A stretch of 64,000 bases of DNA from NCBI RefSeq assembly GCF_036865545.1, contig NZ_CP142208.1, forward strand, positions 1,860,001-1,924,000, read 5' to 3'. The stretch comes from Erwinia sp. E_sp_B01_1 (GTDB lineage Bacteria > Pseudomonadota > Gammaproteobacteria > Enterobacterales > Enterobacteriaceae). The stretch's first letter is position 1; each line of letters begins with the position of its first letter. The position numbers and the translations under genes are program-made. Positions 12,672 through 22,228 of this stretch are shown piece by piece. The notes under the pieces were generated by a model. It ran no database searches. It was not told the origin of the DNA and saw only the letters and a program-made list of their open reading frames with translations.

Positions 12672-14186
12672 TCAGAACATCATCACCATCCACGGGTAGC
12701 CAATCATTGTCAGTCCGGCGAGGAAGATGGCGCCAAAGATGGTACCCAGTCGCCAGTAATCTTTGGTGGGCAGGTAGCCACTGCCGTAATAAATCGGGCT
12801 TGGGCCAGTACCGTAAGGGGTGATAATGCCCATCAGGCCCAGTGAGGTGACCATCAGCAGGCAGTAAACCGGCATATTGATGCCCGGTATAGCTGCGGCG
12901 ATAGTCAGCATCGCCGGAAGCAGTGCTGTGGTGTGCGCGGTGGTGCTGGCAAACAGATAGTGCAGCAGGAAGAAGGCAACCAGCAGCATAACGGCAGCGA
13001 CCTGAGGATCGATCCCGGTAAGCAGTTGTCCCCCCTCTTTTCCCAGCCAGGCGATAAAGCCAACGCGGGCCAGACCATCCGCCAGCGCCACCAGGGTGGC
13101 AAACCAGGCGAAGGTATTCCAGGCCGGTTTGTTGCTGGTGATGTCGTTCCAGGTCAGTACCCCTGTCCACAGCATCAGCACCACAACCAGCAGGGCAGCC
13201 ATAGCGGGTTCAATCCAGGCGGTGGCGAAAATCCACATCAGCAGGGCACTGACAACGAACACCAGCAGCAGGATCTCATTACGTGAGAGCTTACCGAGTT
13301 TTTCCAGCTCGCTCTTAGCCCAGCGCGGCACTTCGTCATTGATTTTGACTTCCGGCGGGTAAAACCAGTAGGCGAGTAAAGGCATGGTCAGTATTAACAG
13401 CAGGCCCAGCGGCAGAAAAGCCAGGAACCAGGTGCCCCAGGAGATCTCAAACCCGATGATGCTTTTAACCAGCGCCAGAGCGAGCAGGTTAGGGGCCAGG
13501 GCGGAGAGGAACATGGAGCTGGTGATACAGGCTGCGGTAATCGCTACCCACATCAGGTAAGAGCCAATCTTACGCGCGCTGGGGTCATTGGGTTTGGAGC
13601 CATACAGCGGCGGCAGGTTGGCGATAATCGGATAGATGGTGCCTCCGCTGCGTGCCGTGTTAGAGGGGGTAAAGGGCGCCAGCAGCAGGTCGGCAAAGGT
13701 AATGGCGTAGCCCAGCGTCAGGCTGCGCCGCCCCAGATATTTCACCAGAATCAGCGCCAGGCGGCGACCGAACTGGGTTTTGTCATAGCCGGCGGCGAAC
13801 ATAAAGGCACCGAAAATCAGCCAGACGGTGGAGTTACCGAAGCCGCTCACCGCCCATTTAAAGGACTCAGAGGCCATTTTGAATTTAGGGTTAGCCAGTT
13901 CTGCCGGGCTGAACAGCAACCACTGGCTGCACAGGGCAATCACCACTACCCCCGTCAGGCCGATCACCGCGCCTGGTAAAGGCTCAAAGATCAGTCCGAC
14001 AATCACGCCGACAAAGACGGCAAAAAAGTGCCAGGCGTAAGGCTCAAGACCTTCCGGAACCGGCGTCAGCAGCAACAGCACCGTCACCACAACCGGGAGG
14101 AACAGCATGATCAGGCGTTTCTTTTGACCGGAAGGGGCTGCGGGTACAGCTTTTCCGGGTTCACTTATCATCGTTGTCTGTTTCAT
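12672..14186 (-). CDS. DASS-family anion/dicarboxylate transporter
   Basis: An inner-membrane carrier of the divalent anion:sodium symporter family (relatives CitT, TtdT and YbhI). About twelve hydrophobic segments are visible. Family motifs include FTPSNTARSGGTIYPI in the middle and ITPYGTGPSPIYYGSGY near the end, the paired substrate-binding SNT / TP-type loops. ATG at 14186 (MKQTTMISEP) is preferred over a TTG at 14201, but the ribosome site is weak. It is first in a transporter-fumarase pair, divergent from a fumarate reductase. A C4-dicarboxylate, citrate or tartrate is therefore the expected substrate; it may exchange for succinate. The exact ligand is inferred from context only. Confidence 0.85.
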   Translation of the reverse strand: MKQTTMISEPGKAVPAAPSGQKKRLIMLFLPVVVTVLLLLTPVPEGLEPYAWHFFAVFVGVIVGLIFEPLPGAVIGLTGVVVIALCSQWLLFSPAELANPKFKMASESFKWAVSGFGNSTVWLIFGAFMFAAGYDKTQFGRRLALILVKYLGRRSLTLGYAITFADLLLAPFTPSNTARSGGTIYPIIANLPPLYGSKPNDPSARKIGSYLMWVAITAACITSSMFLSALAPNLLALALVKSIIGFEISWGTWFLAFLPLGLLLILTMPLLAYWFYPPEVKINDEVPRWAKSELEKLGKLSRNEILLLVFVVSALLMWIFATAWIEPAMAALLVVVLMLWTGVLTWNDITSNKPAWNTFAWFATLVALADGLARVGFIAWLGKEGGQLLTGIDPQVAAVMLLVAFFLLHYLFASTTAHTTALLPAMLTIAAAIPGINMPVYCLLMVTSLGLMGIITPYGTGPSPIYYGSGYLPTKDYWRLGTIFGAIFLAGLTMIGYPWMVMMF

Positions 14187-14781
14187 AGTATTTGTCTGCA
14201 AGTTGATGAGAATCTGGCTTGATGCCCCGGTTGTTCTGATAGCTTTTTTTACTTTCTTGATTAATTTTTAGCTGTTCAACCCTGACGTCTTAAATAAGGT
14301 TATTTCTCTTTGAGAATATTATTTAACCACATTATTAATTCATAAAAAATATAATGCGACTGGCCGAAATTTTAAATTTTGATCTACATCAAAAGAAACA
14401 GGCGTATCATTTATTTTCTTATATTTATTTACCCTGTAACTGCCAATGTTTTCATCGCGACAGTTGACAGTTCTTTTGACTGTAGATTCAATTTCCAGAA
14501 AGTCCAGCATTCGTTCATAGGTTTATGAATATCCTCAATAAAAATCACAGGTTAAGCAAAGGTTGATTTTTGGTAACTATTGATTAACAATTAAGGATGC
14601 TGTTGCAAAGCGTGTCAGGGAATAAATAATCCCGGTTTATTTAAAAGTTTAATAACTAAATTTATCGATTATAAAAGCAAAGAAATAGTTATATTAAAGG
14701 TATGACATCGGACCACTTTATTAAACCACTGGCCAGGGTCCGCGACAGAATTCAGACTTTTAAATTTTGGAGTTGATCATC
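14187..14781. other. Divergent AT-rich control region of the fumarate module
   Basis: 595 bases, strongly AT-rich, with no credible ORF. It separates two divergent transcription units and contains a perfect FNR box (listed separately). No DcuR site can be named from sequence alone. Confidence 0.6.
14379..14392. promoter_or_regulatory. FNR box (TTGATCTACATCAA)
   Basis: A perfect match to the FNR consensus TTGAT-N4-ATCAA, 193 bases from the transporter start and 390 from the reductase start. Anaerobic control of the dicarboxylate/fumarate genes is inferred. Confidence 0.75.
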
Positions 14782-17559
14782 ATGAATACGCTCACCCCGA
14801 TTCTTAATCCTCTCACCCTGCCAAACGGCGCTGTTTTGAAGAATCGCCTGTTGATGGCTCCCATGACTACCTGTACCGGGTTTTACGACGGCACAGTGAC
14901 CAGCGAGCTGGTGGAGTATTACCGTGACCGCGCGGGCAGTATTGGCACCGTCATCGTCGAATGCTGCTTTATCGACACCAAAGGCCCGGCCTTTCCCGGT
15001 GCCATCGGCATCGACAGCGACAATAAAATTCCCGGTCTGACCAAAATTGCTAACGCCATCAAATCCAAAGGCTCCAAGGCGATCCTGCAAATTTATCACG
15101 GCGGCAGGATGGTGGAACCTGAGCTAATTGGGGGCAAAACCCCGGTGGCACCCAGTGCAATCGCCGCGCCCCGTGAAGGTGCGACCACCCCGCAGGCTTT
15201 AACCGGCGAAGAAGTTGAGGTGATGATCACCAAATTCGGCGATGCGGTTAATCGCGCCATTAAAGCCGGTTTTGATGGTGTGGAAATTCACGGCGCAAAT
15301 ACCTATCTGATCCAGCAGTTCTACTCTCCCAACTCCAACCAGCGCGACGATAAATGGGGCGGCAGCCGCGACAAGCGCGCGCAGTTCGCCCTGGAAGTGC
15401 TGGAAATCACCCATAAAATGGCAGAGCGCTTTGGCGATCCGGCCTTTATTATCGGTTACCGCTTCTCGCCGGAAGAGATTGAAGTCCCCGGGATCCGCTT
15501 TGACGACACTATGTACCTGCTGGAAAAGCTCGCAGCCCGTGGGCTGGACTATGTGCATTTCTCGGTGGGTCAACTGCTGCGTCCTTCTATAGTCGATACC
15601 CAGGATCCCACGCCGCTGATTAAAAAATTCTGTGCCCTGCGCTCTGCCACCCTGGCTAAAGTGCCGGTGATTGGCGTGGGCGGCGTGCTGAATAAGGAAG
15701 ATGCCGAGCGCGCGCTGGAACAGGGTTTTGACCTGGTGGCAGTAGGCAAAGCCTGTATCGCCTACCCGGACTGGGCCGATCGCATTATCAATAACGAGCG
15801 CCTTGAGTTGTATATCGACAGCAACCGCCGTGAAGAGCTGAATATTCCGGAACCGCTGTGGCGCTTCTCGCTGGTCGACGCCATGATCCGCGATATGAGC
15901 GCTACCGGCCGGAAATATAAAGCCGGGGTGTATCAGGAAAAAGTGGAAGCTGAAGCGCTGAAGCTGAAAATCAATGTCACGCTCGACACCGACCGTATCA
16001 CTGACATCCTGCTGGTGCCGGATGAGACACTCGACGTCGACTTCACCACCACCTTTGAGAGCCTGCGCACCCGCATTCTGGTGGCAAACAGCCCCCATGT
16101 GGATGCGATAACCGGGGCCACCACCCAGAGTGAGGCGCTGAAAAAAGCGGTTTCGCGTGCGCTGGCAACGTCCAGCAAAGAGCAGGTTATTGAAGAAGGC
16201 GGCAATCCGCAGGCGCCGCAAAACTACGACGTGGTCGTGGTGGGCAGCGGGGGCGCGGGGCTGGCTGCGGCTATTCAGGCGCATGATGAAGGTGCCCGCG
16301 TGGTGATCATCGAAAAAATGCCCACCATCGGAGGCAACACGATCAAGGCCTCTGTGGGGATGAACGCGGCGGAGACCCGTTTCCAGCGGCTTAAAGGCAT
16401 CGAAGACAGTAAAGATCTCTTCTACGAAGAGACCCTGAAAGGTGGAAAATATAAAAACAACCCGGTATTGCTGAGAGAGTTTGTTGAGCTTGCTCCGGAA
16501 GCGATAGAGTGGCTGGCGGCAAAAGGGATTGAACTCAACGACATCACCATCACCGGCGGCATGAGCATCGACCGTACCCACCGCCCGGCAGATCGCTCTG
16601 CGGTAGGCGGCTTCCTGATCAGTGGCCTGGTAAAAAACATCAACAAGCGTGAAATCGAGGTGTTGCTGGAAACGTCCGTATCGGAAATTCTCTTTGAGAA
16701 TGGCGCGGTGACCGGGGTGAAAGTGGTCGATGAGTACAACGACAGCCGGATCCTGAATGCGAAAAGCGTGATTGTCGCCACCGGGGGGTTCAGCGCCAAC
16801 CGCGAGATGGTCGTGAAGTATCGTCCCGAACTGGATGGCTTCGTCACTACCAACCACAAAGGGGCGACAGGCAGTGGTATCGCTATACTGCAGCAGATTG
16901 GTGCCAATACTGTAGACATGGGCGAAATCCAGATTCACCCGACTGTGGAACAGACAACCTCCTATCTGATTTCGGAAGCCATTCGTGGCGGCGGTGCCAT
17001 ACTGGTCAGCCAGGCTGGTCATCGCTTCTTCAACGAGATGGAGACCCGTGACAAAGTGTCTGCAGAGATCATTGCGCTACCAGAGAAGAGTGCCTGGGTG
17101 ATATTTGATGAACAGGTTCGCCTCAATAACAAAGCGGCGGATGAATATATCGCCAAAGGCTTTGTGGTCAGTTCTCCTTCCCCGCAGGAACTGGCGGTGA
17201 AGCTGAATATGGATATGCATGCCCTGCTGGCGACGCTTGAGCGTTATAACCTCTTTGTTGATAAGCAGGAGGATGAAGACTTCGGGCGTAAAACAGCGCT
17301 GCGTCACCCGCTGAATCAGGGGCCGTTTTATGCCATCCGCGTTGCACCGGGCGTGCACCACACCATGGGCGGCGTTACGATCAACACCGATACAGCGGTG
17401 CTGGACAGCCAGAAACAGGTGATTAAAGGTGCCTGGGCGGCCGGGGAAGTGGTAGGCGGCATCCACGGGGCTAACCGTATCGGCGGAAATGCCGTGGCGG
17501 ATATCATTATCTTCGGCATTGTGGCAGGGCGTAATGCGGCGGCGCTTGCCAGGCACTGA
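14782..17559 (+). CDS. NADH-dependent flavin fumarate reductase (OYE-like + FMN_bind + FAD_binding_2 fusion)
   Basis: Three domains in one soluble chain of 925 residues. An old-yellow-enzyme-like NADH:flavin module covers residues 1-360 (KNRLLMAPMTT; YHGGRM; GADVGVEIHGAN-type barrel). An FMN-binding domain covers about 395-465, with the flavinylation motif DAITGATT (Thr near 447). A FAD-binding fumarate-reductase domain runs from 482 to the end, with dinucleotide site VVGSGGAGLAAA, substrate loop GVHHTMGG and closing GGIHGANRIGGNAVAD. The same layout is known for NADH:fumarate reductase of Klebsiella and acrylate reductase of Vibrio, where ApbE attaches the FMN. There is no signal peptide, so it acts in the cytoplasm and is not heme-linked. 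ATG at 14782 has GGAG nine bases upstream. Confidence 0.9.
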   Translation: MNTLTPILNPLTLPNGAVLKNRLLMAPMTTCTGFYDGTVTSELVEYYRDRAGSIGTVIVECCFIDTKGPAFPGAIGIDSDNKIPGLTKIANAIKSKGSKAILQIYHGGRMVEPELIGGKTPVAPSAIAAPREGATTPQALTGEEVEVMITKFGDAVNRAIKAGFDGVEIHGANTYLIQQFYSPNSNQRDDKWGGSRDKRAQFALEVLEITHKMAERFGDPAFIIGYRFSPEEIEVPGIRFDDTMYLLEKLAARGLDYVHFSVGQLLRPSIVDTQDPTPLIKKFCALRSATLAKVPVIGVGGVLNKEDAERALEQGFDLVAVGKACIAYPDWADRIINNERLELYIDSNRREELNIPEPLWRFSLVDAMIRDMSATGRKYKAGVYQEKVEAEALKLKINVTLDTDRITDILLVPDETLDVDFTTTFESLRTRILVANSPHVDAITGATTQSEALKKAVSRALATSSKEQVIEEGGNPQAPQNYDVVVVGSGGAGLAAAIQAHDEGARVVIIEKMPTIGGNTIKASVGMNAAETRFQRLKGIEDSKDLFYEETLKGGKYKNNPVLLREFVELAPEAIEWLAAKGIELNDITITGGMSIDRTHRPADRSAVGGFLISGLVKNINKREIEVLLETSVSEILFENGAVTGVKVVDEYNDSRILNAKSVIVATGGFSANREMVVKYRPELDGFVTTNHKGATGSGIAILQQIGANTVDMGEIQIHPTVEQTTSYLISEAIRGGGAILVSQAGHRFFNEMETRDKVSAEIIALPEKSAWVIFDEQVRLNNKAADEYIAKGFVVSSPSPQELAVKLNMDMHALLATLERYNLFVDKQEDEDFGRKTALRHPLNQGPFYAIRVAPGVHHTMGGVTINTDTAVLDSQKQVIKGAWAAGEVVGGIHGANRIGGNAVADIIIFGIVAGRNAAALARH

Positions 17560-17638
17560 CCGGTGAAAAAGGGGGGCGCGTGTCCCGGCTCCCTTTTATC
17601 AAACCCTTCCACTAACCAGCTACAGCAGGGTGACCCTC

Positions 17639-18598
17639 ATGTCGGATGAAGAACGCGTTTATACCTACTCCGCTGTGTTAATGGGTTCGCCCATCCTGCT
17701 CAAACTGTTTGAACACAATGAAGCGCTTGCGGGCAGGGTGTTCAGGCTGATTAAACAGCAGGAGATTTTGCTGACGGTTAACCGCGCGCACTCTGAGGTG
17801 ATGTCGGTGAATCATGCCGCTGGCGATGGCCCGGTGGTGGTCAGTCAGCCCGTGTTTGACCTGATTGCGCAGGCCCTGGCGGTGAGTTTGCAGCCGGGTA
17901 GCCTGTTTAACTTCACCATTGGCCCGCTGGTGAAGCGCTGGAAAATTGGCTTTCAGGGCAACAGCATCCCCCCGGCCGCTGAACTCCAGGCCCTGCGGCC
18001 TTTACTCAATCCTCAGCTCGTTATCCTCGATCCCCGGAGCCGTTCCGTGTTCCTGCAAAAAAGCGGGATGGAGATAGATCTGGGTGCCATCGCTAAAGGC
18101 TATATTGCTGATTTGGTCCGCGATTTCCTGCGTCAGGAAGGCGTGCAGGGGGCGTTGATCAATCTGGGTGGCAACGTTCAGACTCTGGGCAGCCCGCCAG
18201 ACGGAACAGGGTGGGGAATCGGCCTGAAAAAGCCCTTCGCGGCGGCAGAGGCTTTAATTGGGGTTATCAACGTCAGCGACAAATCGGTAGTAACCTCGGG
18301 CATTTATGAGCGCTATTTTGAACTGGAGGGGCGGTGTTATCACCATATTCTTGACCCTGACACCGGCTATCCGCTGGAAAACGAATTGCTCAGCGTCACG
18401 GTCATCTCTGAAGACTCCATAGACGGCGACATCAACACCACGCTGTTATATGGCATGGGGGTGGAAAAAGGCCTGGCTTATCTCTCTACCCGCCCCGAAA
18501 TTGAAGCCCTGTTTGTTACCCGGGACCAGCAGGTCATCTGCTCATCACAGCGTCAGTTCCGTTTTACGCTGCTGGATCCGCAATTTCGTACCCGCTGA
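17639..18598 (+). CDS. apbE: ApbE-family FAD:protein FMN transferase
   Basis: Transfers FMN from FAD onto a threonine of the [ST]GAT motif in its target, here most likely the fumarate reductase just upstream. Visible landmarks are the FAD/Mg-binding LGAIAKGYIADLV, LINLGGNVQTLGSP and the late TSGIYERYFE. There is no lipobox, unlike the usual periplasmic ApbE, which fits a cytoplasmic partner. ATG at 17639 (MSDEERVYTY) has AGGGTGA upstream; a GTG nine bases earlier is possible. Same strand, 79 bases after the reductase. 319 residues. Confidence 0.9.
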   Translation: MSDEERVYTYSAVLMGSPILLKLFEHNEALAGRVFRLIKQQEILLTVNRAHSEVMSVNHAAGDGPVVVSQPVFDLIAQALAVSLQPGSLFNFTIGPLVKRWKIGFQGNSIPPAAELQALRPLLNPQLVILDPRSRSVFLQKSGMEIDLGAIAKGYIADLVRDFLRQEGVQGALINLGGNVQTLGSPPDGTGWGIGLKKPFAAAEALIGVINVSDKSVVTSGIYERYFELEGRCYHHILDPDTGYPLENELLSVTVISEDSIDGDINTTLLYGMGVEKGLAYLSTRPEIEALFVTRDQQVICSSQRQFRFTLLDPQFRTR

Positions 18599-18608
18599 AC
18601 AATCCCTG

Positions 18609-19328
18609 CTACTCACAAAATTTTCTGAGCAGGGCGCTCTGTTCAGCCTGCAGGCGATAATGATAGACCGGCCTGCCGGTTAAACCGTAATGCAGATTAG
18701 TAGAGAGGATTTTACGCTGAGCCAGCCAGATCAGGTACTTGCGGCAGGAGACGCGGGAGATTGCCACGGCGGCCGCCAGATCGTCAGTGGAGAATTCGCT
18801 GTCGTGATGCGCATCAATCCACAAACAGAGCGTGCGCAGGGTCTGCGGGGTCAGGCCTTTTGGCAGGCGGTGCGCATCCGCATTATCCTGGGGATTTCCG
18901 TGCAAAAGCGCATCCACATCGGCCTGCTCATAGAACGGGTGATTATCCTTAAGCGACTTTTTGCGTTGCCAGCCGGTCAGCGCCTCTTCAAACCGGGCGA
19001 ACTGGAAGGGTTTAATCAGGTAATCCACCACGCCATAGTGTAATGACTGCTGAATTGTCTGCGCATCGGCAGCGGAAGAGATAACAATCACATCAATGCT
19101 GCGCTTTGCCGCACGCACTTCCGGCAACAAATCCAGACCGTTCTCCTGCTGCATATAAATATCGAGCAGGATCAGGTCAATGGGCACTTCATTGTTGAGT
19201 ATCAGCTCCCGGGCCTGTTTCAGCGTCGGCGCAACGCCACAGCAGGCAAATCCGGGGATTTGACCGATGTAGCAGCGGTTCAGTTCGGCCACCATCGCAT
19301 CATCATCAACGACTAACACATTTAGCAT
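18609..19328 (-). CDS. dcuR: C4-dicarboxylate response regulator DcuR
   Basis: A response regulator of the CitB/DcuR family: receiver domain with phospho-Asp in LLDIYMQ (residue 56), then a helix-turn-helix domain (FSTDDLAAAVAISRVSCRKYL). Nearly every block matches E. coli DcuR, including the linker RLPKGLTPQTLRTLC. Start 19328 (MLNVLVVDDD) aligns with DcuR; a GTG at 19352 would add eight unaligned residues. It overlaps the 3' end of dcuS by seven bases, so the two are translationally coupled. It is convergent with apbE and next to the fumarate genes it probably controls. Confidence 0.95.
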   Translation of the reverse strand: MLNVLVVDDDAMVAELNRCYIGQIPGFACCGVAPTLKQARELILNNEVPIDLILLDIYMQQENGLDLLPEVRAAKRSIDVIVISSAADAQTIQQSLHYGVVDYLIKPFQFARFEEALTGWQRKKSLKDNHPFYEQADVDALLHGNPQDNADAHRLPKGLTPQTLRTLCLWIDAHHDSEFSTDDLAAAVAISRVSCRKYLIWLAQRKILSTNLHYGLTGRPVYHYRLQAEQSALLRKFCE

Positions 19329-20968
19329 GCGCTTATGTTTCCTCCATCCCACGGCAGTTGTACTAAGAATTGGGTATAAACCCCAGGCTCGGACTCTACA
19401 ATAATTTCGCCGCCAAGGCTCAGAGTTTGCTGTTTACTGAGGAATAAACCGACGCCACGCTGTTCACCCTTGGACGACACCCCTTTCTCAAAGATGGCCT
19501 CAATCTGCCCTGGGGGAATACCCGGCCCGTCATCGCTGACTTCGCAACTCAGCCAGCCATTCTGATAGTGTAGCAACACGTTGACTTCTCCGTCGGGCTG
19601 CTGGCCCAGCGCATCCAGCGCATTTTCAATCAGGTTGCCAAGCACGGTAATCAGCACTGAGACCTGCTGTTCACTCCCGCCGTCGGGCAGGAAGCTCTCT
19701 TCGCTGAGGGTCAGGCGATGGCCCTGATCCGAAGCGTGACTAATCTTACTTAACAGGAAACCGGCAATGACCGGCGACCTGATTTTTTTCAGCAGTGAGC
19801 CGATTTCACTCTGATAATTACTGGCCGTTTTCAGAATATAGGCTTCGAGCTGGCTGTAACTTTTCATATGCAGCAGGCCAAGAATCACATGCAGCTTGTT
19901 CATAAATTCGTGTGACTGCTGGCGCAAAGAGTCCGCATAATCGGCCATTCCGCTGAGTCGCTGCGTCAGTTGAGTCACTTCTGTTTTATCCCTGAAGCTG
20001 CAAATGGCACCGATGACCCTGCCTTTACTGATCACCGGCCTGGTATTACAAAGCAGAATGCGGCCGTTGAAGTGGATCTCTTCATCCCGCTGGGGCGTTC
20101 CGCTGAGCAGGACTGCACGAAGGCTGGCAAGTAAAGGGCCGGAGGTTTCAATGGCCTGGATAATTTCCTTTTCCAGCGCCTGCGGCATACCCGTCTCACG
20201 GAACAGCTTACGGGCAGCGTGATTGATCAGGGTGACCCGCGCTTCATTATCCACTGCCACCACGCCCTCCTTGATGGCATAGAGCATGGCCTGGCGCTGC
20301 TCGAACAGCATCGAGACTTCATAAGGTTCCAGCCCGGACAGGATCCGACGGGAGGCTTTAACCAGGCACCAGGTGCCGATGGCCCCGGCAAGCAGGCCGA
20401 ACAGCGCAGTCCAGAGCACATTCCAGCGGCTACGGGCAATTTCATCGTCAATATCACTGACTTCGATCCCGACCACCACCACGCCAATTTGCCGTTTTTG
20501 CGCATCATAAACCGGCGTAAACGCGCGTAACGCGGTCGCCAGCTTGCCTTTATTAACCGAAACGTTCTCCTGGTTTTTCAGGGCAGGCTGCAGGTCTTCA
20601 CCAATGAAATGCTCGCCGATAAACTCTTTTTTGGGGTGCGAAAAACGGATCCCCTGCATATTGGTCACCACCACATACAGCAGGTCATTGCTTTGCACGA
20701 CGGCGCTGGCAACCGGCTGAATAATATTGCTCGCTGGCGGCAACAGCAGACCACGCTGGATATCCGGTGAATCCGCCAGCGTGCGCGCCACGGCGACCGC
20801 TTTATCCTTTACGCTTTCACGGGTGGCATCGCTGATTTGGTAGAAATAGACCAGATGAACCACCAGCAGCACCGTCAGAATCACCGCACTGACCATCAGG
20901 CTCACCGACAGGCTGAGCTTCATCGGGCGTTTACGGCCCTTAAGATGTTCGAAGTAATAATTATCCAT
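19322..20968 (-). CDS. dcuS: C4-dicarboxylate sensor histidine kinase DcuS
   Basis: A membrane sensor for fumarate, succinate, malate and similar acids. Order: transmembrane segment (about 22-43), periplasmic PAS (PASp), second transmembrane segment (about 183-203), cytoplasmic PAS, phospho-His in QQSHEFMNKLH and an ATPase domain (NLIENALDAL; DDGPGIP; GVGLFL). The DcuS ligand-binding residues are kept: Arg and His in IRFSHP and Arg in ALRAFTPVYD. Start 20968 (MDNYYFEHLK) has AGGT upstream; the frame to 21007 is an unneeded extension. Length (548) matches E. coli DcuS (543). Confidence 0.95.
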   Translation of the reverse strand: MDNYYFEHLKGRKRPMKLSLSVSLMVSAVILTVLLVVHLVYFYQISDATRESVKDKAVAVARTLADSPDIQRGLLLPPASNIIQPVASAVVQSNDLLYVVVTNMQGIRFSHPKKEFIGEHFIGEDLQPALKNQENVSVNKGKLATALRAFTPVYDAQKRQIGVVVVGIEVSDIDDEIARSRWNVLWTALFGLLAGAIGTWCLVKASRRILSGLEPYEVSMLFEQRQAMLYAIKEGVVAVDNEARVTLINHAARKLFRETGMPQALEKEIIQAIETSGPLLASLRAVLLSGTPQRDEEIHFNGRILLCNTRPVISKGRVIGAICSFRDKTEVTQLTQRLSGMADYADSLRQQSHEFMNKLHVILGLLHMKSYSQLEAYILKTASNYQSEIGSLLKKIRSPVIAGFLLSKISHASDQGHRLTLSEESFLPDGGSEQQVSVLITVLGNLIENALDALGQQPDGEVNVLLHYQNGWLSCEVSDDGPGIPPGQIEAIFEKGVSSKGEQRGVGLFLSKQQTLSLGGEIIVESEPGVYTQFLVQLPWDGGNISAC

Positions 20969-21092
20969 ATAGTTACCTGAAGGAGAGGGGAAAAGCAGAG
21001 CTGCCATAGTAGGTTTTTCGGGCGGGGAGTGCCAGCGCAGAGCGGGGGAGTCTGAACAGCGCGCTGGATGCTCCCCGCCGGGAAGGTGGACT

Positions 21093-21586
21093 TTAGCTTC
21101 GCATTTTTAACAGACGATCAAGGTTAGTCAGCGCAAAAAGGGCCGCCTCATTGACCACAGCTTCCGGGCTTCCCTTTATTAAGCGTTCGCTGGTGACCAG
21201 AAGATCCCCCGGCAGACACCAGGCAAACCAGATGGTCCCTGCTGGTGTACCATCTTCTCCGCCATCCGGACCCGCATAGCCACTTACCGCCAGGCTGACA
21301 TTTTCTCCTGAACGTTCCAGGGCTCCCCGCGCCATCTCCCTGACGGCGGCTTCGCTGACCGCAGTATGAATCTGCAAAGTCTTTTCGCTCACCCCAAGAA
21401 CCCGGTGCTTGGCACTGTCCGTATAGGTGATAAAACCGCTGGTAAAAAAGTGGTACTGTCTTTGGCTGCGCCAAGCGACATGCTCACCAGCCCGGCAGTG
21501 CAGGATTCTGCCGTAGCGAGTTTGTACCGGGCATGGCTGAGCGTTTCACCAAGTTGTTCTGCGGCATGAAGCAGTTGGTCGTTCAT
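21093..21586 (-). pseudogene. CinA-like (PncC/YdeJ family) gene, one-base frameshift
   Basis: The family hydrolyses nicotinamide mononucleotide to the acid form in NAD salvage. The first part (MNDQLLHAAEQLGETL...ATAESCTAGLVS) and second part (GVSEKTLQIHTAVSEAAVREMARG...SGYAGPDGG) both match and together give 164 residues, the usual length. They lie in different frames. The break is at the A6 run 21444-21449 (T6 in the gene): one more T restores TTFFTSGFITYTDSAKHRVLG, exactly the family sequence. As given the reading stops early. Probably an assembly under-call; see findings. Strand and neighbours give no operon. Confidence 0.8.
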
Positions 21587-21704
21587 CTTTAATCCTCTGA
21601 TGGTGAAGTGAGGGCCATGATTATGTATAGCTTATTTCCCGCTAATGATGGCGTCAGCCCCTGAGAAAGTGAGGGGGTGCTGAGCGCCATCCTGCTGTAA
21701 AATT

Positions 21705-22172
21705 TCATTCTTTATCGCAACCGGGGTCTGCCTCATCGTTATAGGCGGTGATTTGCTGTACCTGGAATACATCAGTCAGGGAGCGCAGTTCGGCCTCATG
21801 CAGTGAGGCAAGTTTTTCCAGCCTTCGACTCCCTTCATCCAGCAGATGCACTTCCACTCTGCGGCGGTCAGTTGCACTTTTTCTCCGCTCAACCAGGTTC
21901 AGCGCTTCACACCGGGTGAGTAACGCCACAGCGCCATGTTGTTTAATCTGAAGGCGTTCTGCAATCTCACCCACCGTTGCCCAGTCGCGTCCCGGAAACC
22001 CTTTGATATGCAACAGAAGAAGATATTGCAGAGGGCTGAGTCCCTCCGATTTTGCTATCTCCTCGCTGAAATGCATGAACCTTCGCAGCTGATAGCGAAA
22101 CTCAGAGAGTGCCTCGTATTTGTTCTTTTTCATGGCCAGATCCGCGATAAATTGAAACAGGAATGTTGTCAT
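21705..22172 (-). CDS. MarR-family transcriptional regulator
   Basis: Winged helix-turn-helix protein of 155 residues or less. The DNA-binding part reads WATVGEIAERLQIKQHGAVALLTRCEALNLVERRKSATDRRRVEVHL, with the DRR wing typical of MarR. Two starts are possible, 22172 and 22133 (MKKNKYEALSEF); the second aligns better with the helical N terminus of the family, the first has AGG close by. It is divergent from and overlapping the 5' end of the HPP gene region, so it may control the HPP gene. Effector unknown. Confidence 0.75.
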   Translation of the reverse strand: MTTFLFQFIADLAMKKNKYEALSEFRYQLRRFMHFSEEIAKSEGLSPLQYLLLLHIKGFPGRDWATVGEIAERLQIKQHGAVALLTRCEALNLVERRKSATDRRRVEVHLLDEGSRRLEKLASLHEAELRSLTDVFQVQQITAYNDEADPGCDKE

Positions 22173-22228
22173 GCCTGATATTTATATCATATTATGATGC
22201 AAATTTTGATTCAGAACAGTGTTTTCAG

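Noticed and set aside
15199..17022. 607-codon frame antisense to the fumarate reductase gene
   Set aside because: Mirror frame of a well-matched, high-GC coding gene; its residues fit no known family and it has no ribosome site.
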